A stretch of DNA of 64,000 nt from Ptiloglossa arizonensis (taxonomy: Eukaryota > Arthropoda > Insecta > Hymenoptera > Colletidae). Made by a program: the position numbers and the translations under genes. The notes beneath the pieces were generated by a model. That model worked only from the letters and a program-made list of their open reading frames with translations. It searched no databases and was not told the origin of the DNA. Positions 40,800 through 53,600 of this stretch are shown here, piece by piece. The stretch is from contig NW_027478461.1 in NCBI RefSeq assembly GCF_051014685.1, forward strand, positions 1,240,001 to 1,304,000, in the 5' to 3' direction. How positions within the stretch are numbered: the stretch's first letter is position 1; every line of letters begins with the position of its first letter.

Positions 40800-43700
40800 G
40801 GAATGGCCTAGGGGAAAGTACACACACCATTGTAATCGGGCGAGTTTCTACTTTCAGATGCAACAGGAATTTCTCGAGTTCGTCAATCCGTTCGCGAGAT
40901 ATGGCAGTTTGAAGTTAAGGAATGTTTGAGAAACCATCAAAATTTTCGCAAGTCAGATACTTGAAACCAATAACTGGTATGGCTTAGGGGAAAAGTACAC
41001 GCACCATTGTAATCGGGTGTGTTTCTCCCTTCAGATGCAACAGGAATTTCTCGAGTTCGTCAATCGGTTTGCGAGATATGGGAGTTTGATGTTAAGGAAT
41101 GGTTGAGAAACCATCAAACTTTCGCATGTCTGATACTCGAAACAAATAACTACAATGGCCTTGGGGAAAAATACTCGTACCGTTGTAATCGGGAGAGTTT
41201 CTACTTTCAGATGCAACTGGAATTTCTCGAGTTCGTCAATCCGTTCGCGAGATATGGGAGTTTGAAGTTAAGGAATGGTTGAGAAACCATCAAAATTTTC
41301 GCAAGTCTGATACTCGAAACCAATAACAGGAACGGCCTAGGGGAAAAGTACACACACCATTGTAATCGGGCGAGTTTCTACTTTCAGTTGCAACAGGAAT
41401 TTCTCGAGTTCGTCAATCCGTTCGCGAGATATGGGAGTTTGAAGTTAAGGAATGTTTGAGAAACCATTAAAATTTTCGCAAGTCAGATACTCGAAACCAA
41501 TAACTGGTATGGCTTAGGGGAAAAGTACACACACCATTGTAATCGGGTGTGTTTCTACTTTCAGATGCAACAGGAATTTCTCGAGTTCGTCAATCCGTTT
41601 GCGAGATATGGGAGTTTGATGTTAAGGAATGGTTGAGAAACCATCAAAATTTTCGCAAGTCTGATACTCGAAACCAATAACTGGAATGGCCTAGGGCAAA
41701 AATACACACACCGTTGTAATCGGGAGAGCTTCTACTTTCAGATGATCCTGGAATTTCTCGAGTTCGTCAATCCGTTCGCGAGATATGGGAGTTTGAAGTT
41801 AAGGAATGGTTGAGGAACCATCAAAATTTTCGCAAGTCTGATACTCGAAACCAATAACTGGTATGGCCTAGGGGAAAAGTACACACACCATTGTAATCGG
41901 GCGAGTTTCTACTTTCAGATGCAACAGGAATTTGTCGAGTTCGTCAATCCGTTCGCGAGATATGGGAGTTTGAAGTTAAGGAATGTTTGAGAAACCATCA
42001 AAATTTTCGCAAGTCTGATACTCGAAACCAATAACTGGAATGGCCTAGGGGAAAAGTACACACACCATTGTAATCGGGCGTGTTTCTACTTTCAGATGCA
42101 ACAGGAATTTCTCGAGTTCGTCAATCCGTTTTCGAGATATGGGAGTTTGATGTTAAGGAATGGTTGAGAAACCATCAAAATTTTCGCAAGTCTGATACTC
42201 GAAATAAATAACTACAATGGCCTGGGGGAAAAATACATATACCGTTGTAATCGGGCGAGTTTCTACTTTCAGATGCAACACGAATTTCTAGAGTTCGTCA
42301 ATCCTTTCGCGAGGTATGGGAGTTTGAAGTTAAGGAATGGTTGAGAAACCATCAAAATTGTCGCATGTCTGATACTCGAAACCAATAACTACAATGGCCT
42401 GGGGGAAAAATACACATACCGTTGTAATCGGGAGAGTTTCTACTTTCAGATGCAACTGGAATTTCTCGAGTTCGTCAATCCGTTCGCGAGATATGGGAGT
42501 TTGAATTTAAGGAATGGTTGAGAATCCATCAAAATTTTCGCAAGTCTGATACTCGAAACCAATAACTGGAATGGCCTAGGGCAAAAATACACACACCGTT
42601 GTAATCGGACGAGTTTGTGCTTTCAGATGCAACAGGAATTTCTCGAGTTCGTCAATCCGTTCGCGAGATATGGGAGTTTGAATTTAAGGAATGGTTGAGG
42701 ATCAATCAAAATTTTCGCAAGTCTGATACTCGAAACCAATAACTACAATGGCCTAGGGGATAAATACACATACCGTTGTAATCGGGCGAGTTTCTACTTT
42801 CAGATGCAACAGGAACTTCTCGAGTTCATCAATCCGTTCGCGAGATATGAGAGTTTGAAGTTAAGGAATGGTTGAGAAACGATCAAAATTTTCGCAAGTC
42901 GGATACTCGAAACCAATAACTGGTATGGGTTAGGGGGAAAGTGCACACGCCATTGTAATCGGGTGTGTTTCTACTTTCAGATGCAACAGGAATTTCTCGA
43001 GTTCGTCAATCCGTTTGCGAGATATGGGAGTTTGAAGTTAAGGAATGGTTGAGAAACCATCAAAATTTTCGCAAGTCTGATACTCGAAACCAATAACTAC
43101 AAAGGCCTGGGGGAAAAATACACATACCGTTGTAATCGCGAGAGTTTCTACTTTCAGATGCAACTGGAATTTCTCGAGTTCGTCAATCCGTTCGCTAGAT
43201 ATGGGAGTTTGAAATTAAGGAATGATTGAGAAACCATCAAAATTTTCGCAAGTCTGATACTCGAAACCAATAACTGGAATGGCCTAGGGGAAAAGTACGC
43301 ACACCATTGTAATCGGGCGAGTTTCTACTTTCAGATGCAACAGGAATTTCTCGAGTTCATCAATTCGTTCGCGAGATATGGGAGTTTGAAGTTAAGGAAT
43401 GGTTGAGAAACCATCAAAATTTTCGCAAGTCTGATACTCGAAACAAATAACTACAATGGCCTGGGGGAAAAATACACATACCGTTGTAATCGGGAGAGTT
43501 TCTACTTTCAGATGCAACTGGAATATCTCGAGTTCGTCAATCCGTTCGCGAAATATGGGAGTTTGAATTTAAGGAATGGTTGAGGATCCATCAAAATTTT
43601 CGCAAGTCTGATACTCGAAACCAATAACTGGAATGGCCTAGGGGAAAAGTACACACACCATTGTAATCGGGCGAGTTTCTACTTTCAGATGCAAGAAGAA

Positions 43701-43916
43701 TTTGTCGAGTTCGTCAATCCGTTCGCGAGATATGGGAGTTTGAAGTTAAGGAATGGTTGAGAATCCATCAAAATTTTCGCAAGTCTGATACTCGAAACCA
43801 ATAACTACATTGCCCTAGGGGAAAAATACATATACCGTTGTAATCGGACGAGTTTCTGCTTTCAGGTGCAACAGGAATTTCTCGAGTTCGTCAATCCGTT
43901 CGCGAGATATGGGAGT

Positions 43917-43932
43917 TTGAAGTTAAGGAATG
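43917..43932 (+). repeat. Junction of a 355 bp (two-monomer) deletion
   Basis: In copies A and B the GAAGTTAAGGAATG stretch here (29,220 in B) continues as TTTGAGAAACC, and two further monomers follow. In copy C it continues directly as GTTGAGAAACCATT, the monomer normally found two units later. The junction lies inside sequence shared by both parent monomers, so it cannot be placed to the base. Confidence 0.8.
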
Positions 43933-46900
43933 GTTGAGAAACCATTAAAATTTTCGCGTGTCTGATACTCGAAACCAATAACTGGAATGGCCTAGCGGAA
44001 AAGTACACACACCATTGTAATCGGGCGAGTTTCTACTTTCAGATGCAACACGAATTTCTAGAGTTCGTCAATCCGTTCGCGAGATATGGGAGTTTGAAGT
44101 TAAGGAATGGTTGAGAAACCATCAAAATTGTTGCATGTCTGACACTCCAAACCAACAACTACTATGGCCTAGGGCAAAAATACACATACCGTTGTAATCG
44201 GGCGAGTTTCTGCTTTCAGATGCAACAGGAATTTCTTGAGTTCGTCAATCCGTTTGCGAGATATGGGAGTTTGAAGTTAAGGAATGGTTGAGAAACCATC
44301 AAAATTTTCGCATGTCTGATACTCGAAACCAATAACTACAATGCCCTAGGGGAAAAATACATATACCGTTGTAATCGGGCGAGTTTCTACTTTCAGATGC
44401 AACACGAATTTCTCGAGATCGTCAATCCGTTCGCGAGATATGGGAGTTTGAAGTTAAGGAATGGTTGAGAAACCATCAAAATTTTCGCAAGTCTGATACT
44501 CGAAACCAATAACTACAATGTCCTGGGGGAAAAATACACACCATTGTAATCGGGCGAGTTTCTACTTTCAGATGCAACATGAATTTCTCGAGTTCATCAA
44601 TCCGTTCGCGAGATATGGGAGTTTGAAGTTAAGGAATGGTTGAGAAACCATTAAAATTTTCGCAAGTCGGATACTCGAAACCGATAACTACAATGGCCTA
44701 GGGCAAAAATACACACACCGTTGTAATCGGACGAGTTTGTGCTTTCAGATGCAACAGGAATTTCTCGAGTTCGTCAATCCGTTTGCGAGATATGGGAGTT
44801 TGAAGTTAAGGAATGGTTGAGAAACCATCAAAATTTTCGCATGTCTGATACTCGAAACCAATAACTACAATGCCCTAGGGGAAAAATACATATACCGTTG
44901 TAATCGGACGAGTTTGTGCTTTCAGATGCAACAGGAATTTCTCGAGTTCGTCAATCCGTCCGCGAGATATGGGAGTTTGAATTTAAGGAATGGTTGAGGA
45001 TCCATCAAAATTTTCGCAAGTCTAATACTCGAAACCAATAACTACAACGGCCTAGGGGATAAATACACATACCGTTGTAATCGGGCGAGTTTCTACTTTC
45101 AGATGCAACAGGAATTTCTCGAGTTCATCAATCCGTTCGCGAGATATGGGAGTTTGAAGTTAAGGAATGGTTGAGAAACCATCAAAATTTTCGCAAGTCG
45201 GATACTCGAAACCAATAACTGGTATGGCTTAGGGGGAAAGTGCACACGCCATTGTAATCGGGTGTGTTTCTACTTTCAGATGCAACAGGAATTTCTCGAG
45301 TTCGTCAATCCGTTTATGAGATATGGGAGTTTGAAGTTAAGGAATGGTTGAGAAACCATCAAAATTTTCGCATGTCTGATACTCGAAACCAATAACTGCA
45401 ATGGCCTAGGGGAAAAATACATATACCGTTGTAATCGGGCGAGTTTCTACTTTAAGATGCAACACGAATTTCTAGAGTTCGTCAATCCGTTAGCGAGATA
45501 TGGGAGTTTGAATTTAAGGAATGGTTGAGAAACCATCAAAATTGTCGCATGTCTGACACTCCAAACCAACAACTACTATGGCCTAGGGCAAAAATACACA
45601 TACCATTGTAATCGGGCGAGTTTCTATAATACTTTCAGATGCAACAGGAATTTCTCGAGTTCGTCAATCCGTTTGCGAGATATGGGAGTTTGAAGTTAAG
45701 GAATGGTTGAGAAACCAACAAAATTTTCGCAAGTCTGATACTCGAAACCAATAACTACTATGGCCTAAGGCAAAAATACACATACCGTTGTAATCGGGCG
45801 AGTTTCTACTTTCAGATGCAACGGGAATTTCTCGAGTTCGTCAATCCGTTCGCGAGATATGGGCGTTTGAAGTTAAGGAATGGTTGAGAAACCATCAAAA
45901 TTTTTGCAAGTCTGATACTCGAAACCAATAACTACAATGGCCTGGGGGAAAAATACACATACCGTTGTAATCGGGTGAGTTTCTACTTTCAGATGCAACA
46001 GGAATTTCTCGAGTTCGTCAATCCGTTCGCGAGATATGGGAGTTTGAAGTTAAGGAATGATTGAGAAACCATCAAAATTTTCGCAAGTCTGATACTCGAA
46101 ACCAATAACTGGAATGGCCTAGCGGAAAAGTACACACACCATTGTAATCGGGCGAGTTTCTACTTTCAGATGCAACAGGAATTTCACGAGTTCGTCAATC
46201 CGTTCGCGAGATATGGGATTTTGAAGTTAAGGAATGGTTGAGAAACCATTAAAATTTTCGCGTGTCTGATACTCGAAACCAGTAACTGGAATGGCCTAGG
46301 GGAAAAGTACACACACCATTGTAATCGGGCGAGTTTCTACTTTCAGATGCAACAGGAATTTCTCGAGTTCGTCAATCCGTTCGCGAGATATGGCAGTTTG
46401 AAGTTAAGGAATGTTTGAGAAACCATCAAAATTTTCGCAAGTCTGATACTCGAAACCAATAACTACATATGGCCTAAGGCAAAAATACACATACCGTTGT
46501 AATCGGGCGAGTTTCTGCTTTCAGATGAAATAGGAGTTTCTCGAGTTCGTCAATCCGTTCGCGAGATATGGGAGTTTGAAGTTAAAAAATGGTTGAGAAA
46601 CCATCAAAATTTTCGCAAGTCTGATACTCGAACCCAATAACTACTATGGCCTAAGGCAAAAATACACATACCGTTGTAATCGGGAGAGTTTCTACTTTCA
46701 GATGCAACAGGAATTTCTCGAGTTCGTCAATCCGTTCGCGAGATATGGGAGTTTGATGTTAAGGAATGGTTGAGAAACCATCAAAATTTTCGCAAGTCTG
46801 ATACTCGAAACCAATAACTACAAAGGCCTGGGGGAAAAATACACACACCGTTGTAATCGGGAGAGTTTCTACTTTCAGATGCAACAGGAATTTCTCGAGT

Positions 46901-49900
46901 TCGTCAAACCGTTCGCTAGATATGGGAGTGTGAAATTAAGGAATAATTGAGAAACCATCAAAATTTTCGCAAGTCAGATACTCGAAACCAATAACTGGTA
47001 TGGCTTAGGGGAAAAGTACACACACCATTGTAATCGGGTGTGTTTCTACTTTCAGATGCAACAGGAATTTCTCGAGTTCGTCAATCGGTTTGCGAGATAT
47101 GGGAGTTTGATGTTAAGGAATGGTTGAGAAACCATCAAAACTTTCGCAAGTCTGATACTCGAAACAAATAACTACAATGGCCTTGGGGATAAATACTCGT
47201 ACCGTTGTAATCGGGAGAGTTTCTACTTTCAGATGCAACTGGAATTTCTCGAGTTCGTCAATCCGTTCGCGAGATATGGGAGTTTGAAGTTAAGGAATGG
47301 TTGAGAAACCATCAAAACTTTCGCAAGTCTGATACTCGAAACCAATAACTACAAAGGCCTGGGGGAAAAATACACACACCGTTGTAATCGGGAGAGTTTC
47401 TACTTTCAGTTGCAACAGGAATTTCTCGAGTTCGTCAATCCGTTCGCGAGATATGGGAGTTTGAAGTTAAGGAATGGTTGAGAAACCATCAAAATTTTCG
47501 CAAGTCTGATACTCGAAACCAATAACTGGAATGGCCTAGGGCAAAAATACACACACCGTTGTAATCGGGAGAGCTTCTACTTTCAGATGATCCTGGAATT
47601 TCTCGAGTTCGTCAATCCGTTCGCGAGATATGGGAGTTTGAAGTTAAGGAATGGTTGAGAAACCATCAAAATTTTCGCAAGTCTGATACTCGAAACCAAT
47701 AACTGGTATGGCCTAGGGGAAAAGTACACACACCATTGTAATCGGGCGAGTTTCTACTTTCAGATGCAACAGGAATTTGTCGAGTTCGTCAATCCGTTCG
47801 CGAGATATGGGAGTTTGAAGTTAAGGAATGTTTGAGAAACCATCAAAATTTTCGCAAGTCTGATACTCGAAACCAATAACTGGAATGGCCTATGGGAAAA
47901 GTACACACACCATTGTAATCGGGCGTGTTTCTACTTTCAGATGCAACAGGAATTTCTCGAGTTCGTCAATCCGTTTTCGAGATATGGGAGTTTGATGTTA
48001 AGGAATGGTTGAGAAACCATCAAAATTTTCGCAAGTCTGATACTCGAAATAAATAACTACAATGGCCTGGGGGAAAAATACATATACCGTTGTAATCGGG
48101 CGAGTTTCTACTTTCAGATGCAACACGAATTTCTAGAGTTCGTCAATCCTTTCGCGAGGTATGGGAGTTTGAAGTTAAGGAATGGTTGAGAAACCATCAA
48201 AATTGTCGCATGTCTGATACTCGAAACCAATAACTACAATGGCCTGGGGGAAAAATACACATACCGTTGTAATCGGGAGAGTTTCTACTTTCAGATGCAA
48301 CTGGAATTTCTCGAGTTCGTCAATCCGTTCGCGAGATATGGGAGTTTGAATTTAAGGAATGGTTGAGAATCCATCAAAATTTTCGTAAGTCTGATACTCG
48401 AAACCAATAACTACTATGGCCTAAGGCAAAAATACACATACCGTTGTAATCGGGCGTGTTTCTACTTTCAGATGCAACAGGAATTTCTCGAGTTCGTCAA
48501 TCCGTTCGCGAGATATGGGAGTTTGAATTTAAGGAATGGTTGAGGATCAATCAAAATTTTCGCAAGTCTGATACTCGAAACCAATAACTACAATGGCCTA
48601 GGGGATAAATACACATACCGTTGTAATCGGGCGAGTTTCTACTTTCAGATGCAACAGGAATTTCTCGAGTTCATCAATCCGTTCGCGAGATATGAGAGTT
48701 TGAAGTTAAGGAATGGTTGAGAAACGATCAAAATTTTCGCAAGTCGGATACTCGAAACCAATAACTGGTATGGGTTAGGGGGAAAGTGCACACGCCATTG
48801 TAATCGGGTGTGTTTCTACTTTCAGATGCAACAGGAATTTCTCGAGTTCGTCAATCCGTTTGCGAGATATGGGAGTTTGAAGTTAAGGATTGGTTGAGAA
48901 ACCATCAAAATTTTCGCAAGTCTGATACTCGAAACCAATAACTACAAAGGCCTGGGGGAAAAATACACATACCGTTGTAATCGCGAGAATTTCTACTTTC
49001 AGATGCAACTGGAATTTCTCGAGTTCGTCAATCCGTTCGCTAGATATGGGAGTTTGAAATTAAGGAATGATTGAGAAACCATCAAAATTTTCGCAAGTCT
49101 GATACTCGAAACCAATAACTGGAATGGCCTAGGGGAAAAGTACGCACACCATTGTAATCGGGCGAGTTTCTACTTTCAGATGCAACAGGAATTTCTCGAG
49201 TTCATCAATTCGTTCGCGAGATATGGGAGTTTGAAGTTAAGGAATGGTTGAGAAACCATCAAAATTTTCGCGAGTGTGATACTCGAAACAAATAACTACA
49301 ATGGCCTGGGGGAAAAATACACATACCGTTGTAATCGGGAGAGTTTCTACTTTCAGATGCAACTGGAATTTCTCGAGTTCGTCAATCCGTTCGCGAGATA
49401 TGGGAGTTTGAAGTTAAGGAATGGTTGAGAAACCATCAAAATTTTCGCAAGTCTGATACTCGAAACCAATAACTGGAATGGCCTAGGGGAAAAGTACACA
49501 CACCGTTGTAATCGGACGAGTTTGTGCTTTCAGATGCCACAGGAATTTCTCGAGATCGTCAATCCGTTCGCGAAATATGGGAGTTTGAACTTAAGGAATG
49601 GTTGAGGATCCATCAAAATTTTCGCAAGTCTGATACTCGAAACCAATAACTACAATGGCCTAGGGGATAAATACACATACCGTTGTAATCGGGCGAGTTT
49701 CTACTTTCAGATGCAACAGGAATTTCTCGAGTTCGTCTATCCGTTCGCGAGATATGGGAGTATGAAGTTAAGGAATGGTTGAGGAACCTTCAAAATTTTC
49801 GCAAGTCTGATACTCGAAACCAACAACTAGAATGGCCTAGGGGAAAAGTACACACACCATTGTAATCGGGCGAGTTTCTACTTTCAGATGCAACAGGAAT

Positions 49901-49994
49901 TTCTCGAGCTCATCAATCCGTTCGCGAGATATGGGAGTTTGAAATTAAGGAATGGTTGAGGATCCATCAAAATTTTCGCAAGTATGATACTCGA

Positions 49995-50012
49995 AACCAA
50001 TAACTACATTGC
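49995..50012 (+). repeat. Junction of a second two-monomer deletion (354 bp)
   Basis: The monomer starts as the GTATGATACTCG type (35,638 in copy B) but switches to the ACTACATTGCCC type (36,010 in B). Copy B has two more monomers between these points. The switch lies in the shared CGAAACCAATAACTACA stretch. Confidence 0.8.
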
Positions 50013-50697
50013 CCTAGGGGAAAAATACATATACCGTTGTAATCGGACGAGTTTCTGCTTTCAGGTGCAACAGGAATTTCTCGAGTTCGTCAATCCGTTC
50101 GCGAGATATGGGAGTTTGAAGTTAAGGAATGTTTGAGAAACCATCAAAATTTTCGCAAGTCAGATACTCGAAACCAATAACTGGTATGGCTTAGGGGAAA
50201 AGTACACACACCATTGTAATCGGGTGTGTTTCTACTTTCAGATGCAACAGGAATTTCTCGAGTTCGTCAATCCGTTTGCGAGATATGGGAGTTTGATGTT
50301 AAGGAATGGTTGAGAAACCATCAAAATTTTCGCAAGTCTGATACTCGAAACCAATAACTGGAATGGCCTAGCGGAAAAGTACACACACCATTGTAATCGG
50401 GCGAGTTTCTACTTTCAGATGCAACAGGAATTTCTCGAGTTCGTCAATCCGTTCGCGAGATATGGGAGTTTGAAGTTGAGGAATGGTTGAGAAACCATTA
50501 AAATTTTCGCGTGTCTGATACTCGAAACCAATAACTGGAATGGCCTAGGGGAAAAGTACACACACCATTGTAATCGGGCGAGTTTCTACTTTCAGATGCA
50601 ACAGGAATTTGTCGAGTTCGTCAATCCGTTCGCGAGATATGGGAGTTTGAAGTTAAGGAATGGTTGAGAATCCATCAAAATTTTCGCCAGTCTGATA

Positions 50698-53600
50698 CTC
50701 CAAACCAATAACTACAATGCCCTAGGGGAAAAATACATATACCGTTGTAATCGGGCGAGTTTCTACTTTAAGATGCAACACGAATTTCTAGAGTTCGTCA
50801 ATCCGTTAGCGAGATATGGGAGTTTGAATTTAAGGAATGGTTGAGAAACCATCAAAATTGTCGCATGTCTGACACTCCAAACCAACAACTACTATGGCCT
50901 AGGGCAAAAATACACATACCGTTGTAATCGGGCGAGTTTCTGCTTTCAGATGCAACAGGAATTTCTCGAGTTCGTCAATCCGTTTGCGAGATATGGGAGT
51001 TTGAAGTTAAGGAATGGTTGAGAAACCATCAAAATTTTCGCATGTCTGATACTCGAAACCAATAACTACAATGGCCTGGGGGAAAGATACACATACCGTT
51101 GTAATCGGGAGAGTTTCCACTTTCAGATGCAACAGGAATTTCTCGAGTTCGTCAATCCGTTCGCGAGATATGGGAGTTTGAAGTTAAGGAATGATTGAGA
51201 AACCATCAAAATTTTCGCAAGTCTGATACTCGAAACCAATAACTGGAATGGCCTAGCGGAAAAGTACACACACCATTGTAATCGGGCGAGTTTCTATAAT
51301 ACTTTCAGATGCAACAGGAATTTCTCGAGTTCGTCAATCCGTTTGCGAGATATGGGAGTTTGAAGTTAAGGAATGGTTGAGAAACCATCAAAATTTTCGC
51401 AAGTCTGATACTCGAAACCAATAACTGGAATGGCCTAGCGGAAAAGTACACACACCATTGTAATCGGGCGAGTTTCTACTTTCAGATGCAACAGGAATTT
51501 CTCGAGTTCGTCAATCCGTTCGCGAGATATGGGAGTTTGAAGTTAAGGATTGGTTGAGAAACCATTAAAATTTTCGCGTGTCTGATACTCGAAACCAATA
51601 ACTACAATGGCCTGGGGGAAAAATACACATACCGTTGTAATCGGGAGAGTTTCTACTGTCAGATGCAACCGGAATTTCTCGAGTTCGTCAATCCGTTCGC
51701 GAGATATGGGAGTTTGAAGTTAAGGAATGGTTGAGAAACCATCAAAATTTTCGCAAGTCTGATACTCGAAACCAATAACTACATATGGCCTAAGGCAAAA
51801 ATACACATACCGTTGTAATCGGGCGAGTTTCTGCTTTCAGATGAAATAGGAGTTTCTCGAGTTCGTCAATCCGTTCGCGAGATATGGGAGTTTGAAGTTA
51901 AGGAATGGTTGAGAATCCATCAAAATTTTCGCAAGTCTGATACTCCAAACCAATAACTACAATGCCCTAGGGGAAAAATACATATACCGTTGTAATCGGG
52001 CGAGTTTCTACTTTCAGATGCAACAGGAATTTCTCGAGTTCATCAATTCGTTCGCGAGATATGGGAGTTTGAAGTTAAGGAATGGTTGAGAAACCATCAA
52101 AATTTTCGCAAGTCTGATACTCGAAACCAATAACTACATATGGCCTAAGGCAAAAATACACATACCGTTGTAATCGGGCGAGTTTCTGCTTTCAGATGAA
52201 ATAGGAGTTTCTCGAGTTCGTCAATCCGTTCGCGAGATATGGGAGTTTGAAGTTAAAAAATGGTTGAGAAACCATAAAAATTTTCGCAAGTCTGATACTC
52301 GAAACCAATAACTACTATGGCCTAAGGCAAAAATACACATACCGTTGTAATCGGGCGAGTTTCTGCTTTCAGATGAAATAGGAGTTTCTCGAGTTCGTCA
52401 ATCCGTTCGCGAGATATGGGAGTTTGAAGTTAAAAAATGGTTGAGAAACCATCAAAATTTTCGCAAGTCTGATACTCGAAACCAATAACTACTATGGCCT
52501 AAGGCAAAAATACACATACCGTTGTAATCGGGCGAGTTTCTACTTTCAGATGCAACGGGAATTTCTCGAGTTCGTCAATCCGTTCGCGAGATATGGGCGT
52601 TTGAAGTTAAGGAATGGTTGAGAAACCATCAAAATTTTTGCAAGTCTGATACTCGAAACCAATAACTACAATGGCCTGGGGGAAAAATACACATACCGTT
52701 GTAATCGGGTGAGTTTCTACTTTCAGATGCAACAGGAATTTCTCGAGTTCGTCAATCCGTTCGCGAGATATGGGAGTTTGAAGTTAAGGAATGATTGAGA
52801 AACCATCAAAATTTTCGCAAGTCTGATACTCGAAACCAATAACTGGAATGGCCTAGCGGAAAAGTACACACACCATTGTAATCGGGCGAGTTTCTACTTT
52901 CAGATGCAACAGGAATTTCACGAGTTCGTCAATCCGTTCGCGAGATATGGGATTTTGAAGTTAAGGAATGGTTGAGAAACCATTAAAATTTTCGCGTGTC
53001 TGATACTCGAAACCAATAACTGGAATGGCCTAGGGGAAAAGTACACACACCATTGTAATCGGGCGAGTTTCTACTTTCAGATGCAACAGGAATTTCTCGA
53101 GTTCGTCAATCCGTTCGCGAGATATGGCAGTTTGAAGTTAAGGAATGTTTGAGAAACCATCAAAATTTTCGCAAGTCTGATACTCGAAACCAATAACTAC
53201 ATATGGCCTAAGGCAAAAATACACATACCGTTGTAATCGGGCGAGTTTCTGCTTTCAGATGAAATAGGATTTTCTCGAGTTCGTCAATCCGTTCGCGAGA
53301 TATGGGAGTTTGAAGTTAAAAAATGGTTGAGAAACCATCAAAATTTTCGCAAGTCTGATACTCGAACCCAATAACTACTATGGCCTAAGGCAAAAATACA
53401 CATACCGTTGTAATCGGGAGAGTTTCTACTTTCAGATGCAACAGGAATTTCTCGAGTTCGTCAATCCGTTCGCGAGATATGGGAGTTTGATGTTAAGGAA
53501 TGGTTGAGAAACCATCAAAATTTTCGCAAGTCTGATACTCGAAACCAATAACTACAAAGGCCTGGGGGAAAAATACACACACCGTTGTAATCGGGAGAGT

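Larger units (their letters stand above)
40258..50697 (+). repeat. Higher-order repeat copy C, with two 2-monomer deletions
   Basis: This copy follows copy B at offset 14,700 bp up to about 43,920. The offset is 14,345 bp from there to about 50,000 (CTATAATACT at 31,279 and 45,624; GGGAGTATGA at 35,411 and 49,756) and 13,991 bp afterwards (TAACTACATT at 36,010 and 50,001). The two steps are losses of 355 and 354 bp, two monomers each. The copy ends near 50,698, where TTTTCGCCAGTCTGATACT is followed by CCAAACC instead of CGAAACC and the order of variants changes. Confidence 0.87.

Noticed and set aside
41019..41282. Plus-strand reading frame of 87 codons
   Set aside because: It exists because the monomer near 41,118 has lost one A compared with copies A and B (CAAACTTTCGC against CAAAACTTTCGC), which joins two frames. 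It is satellite sequence with no coding signal.
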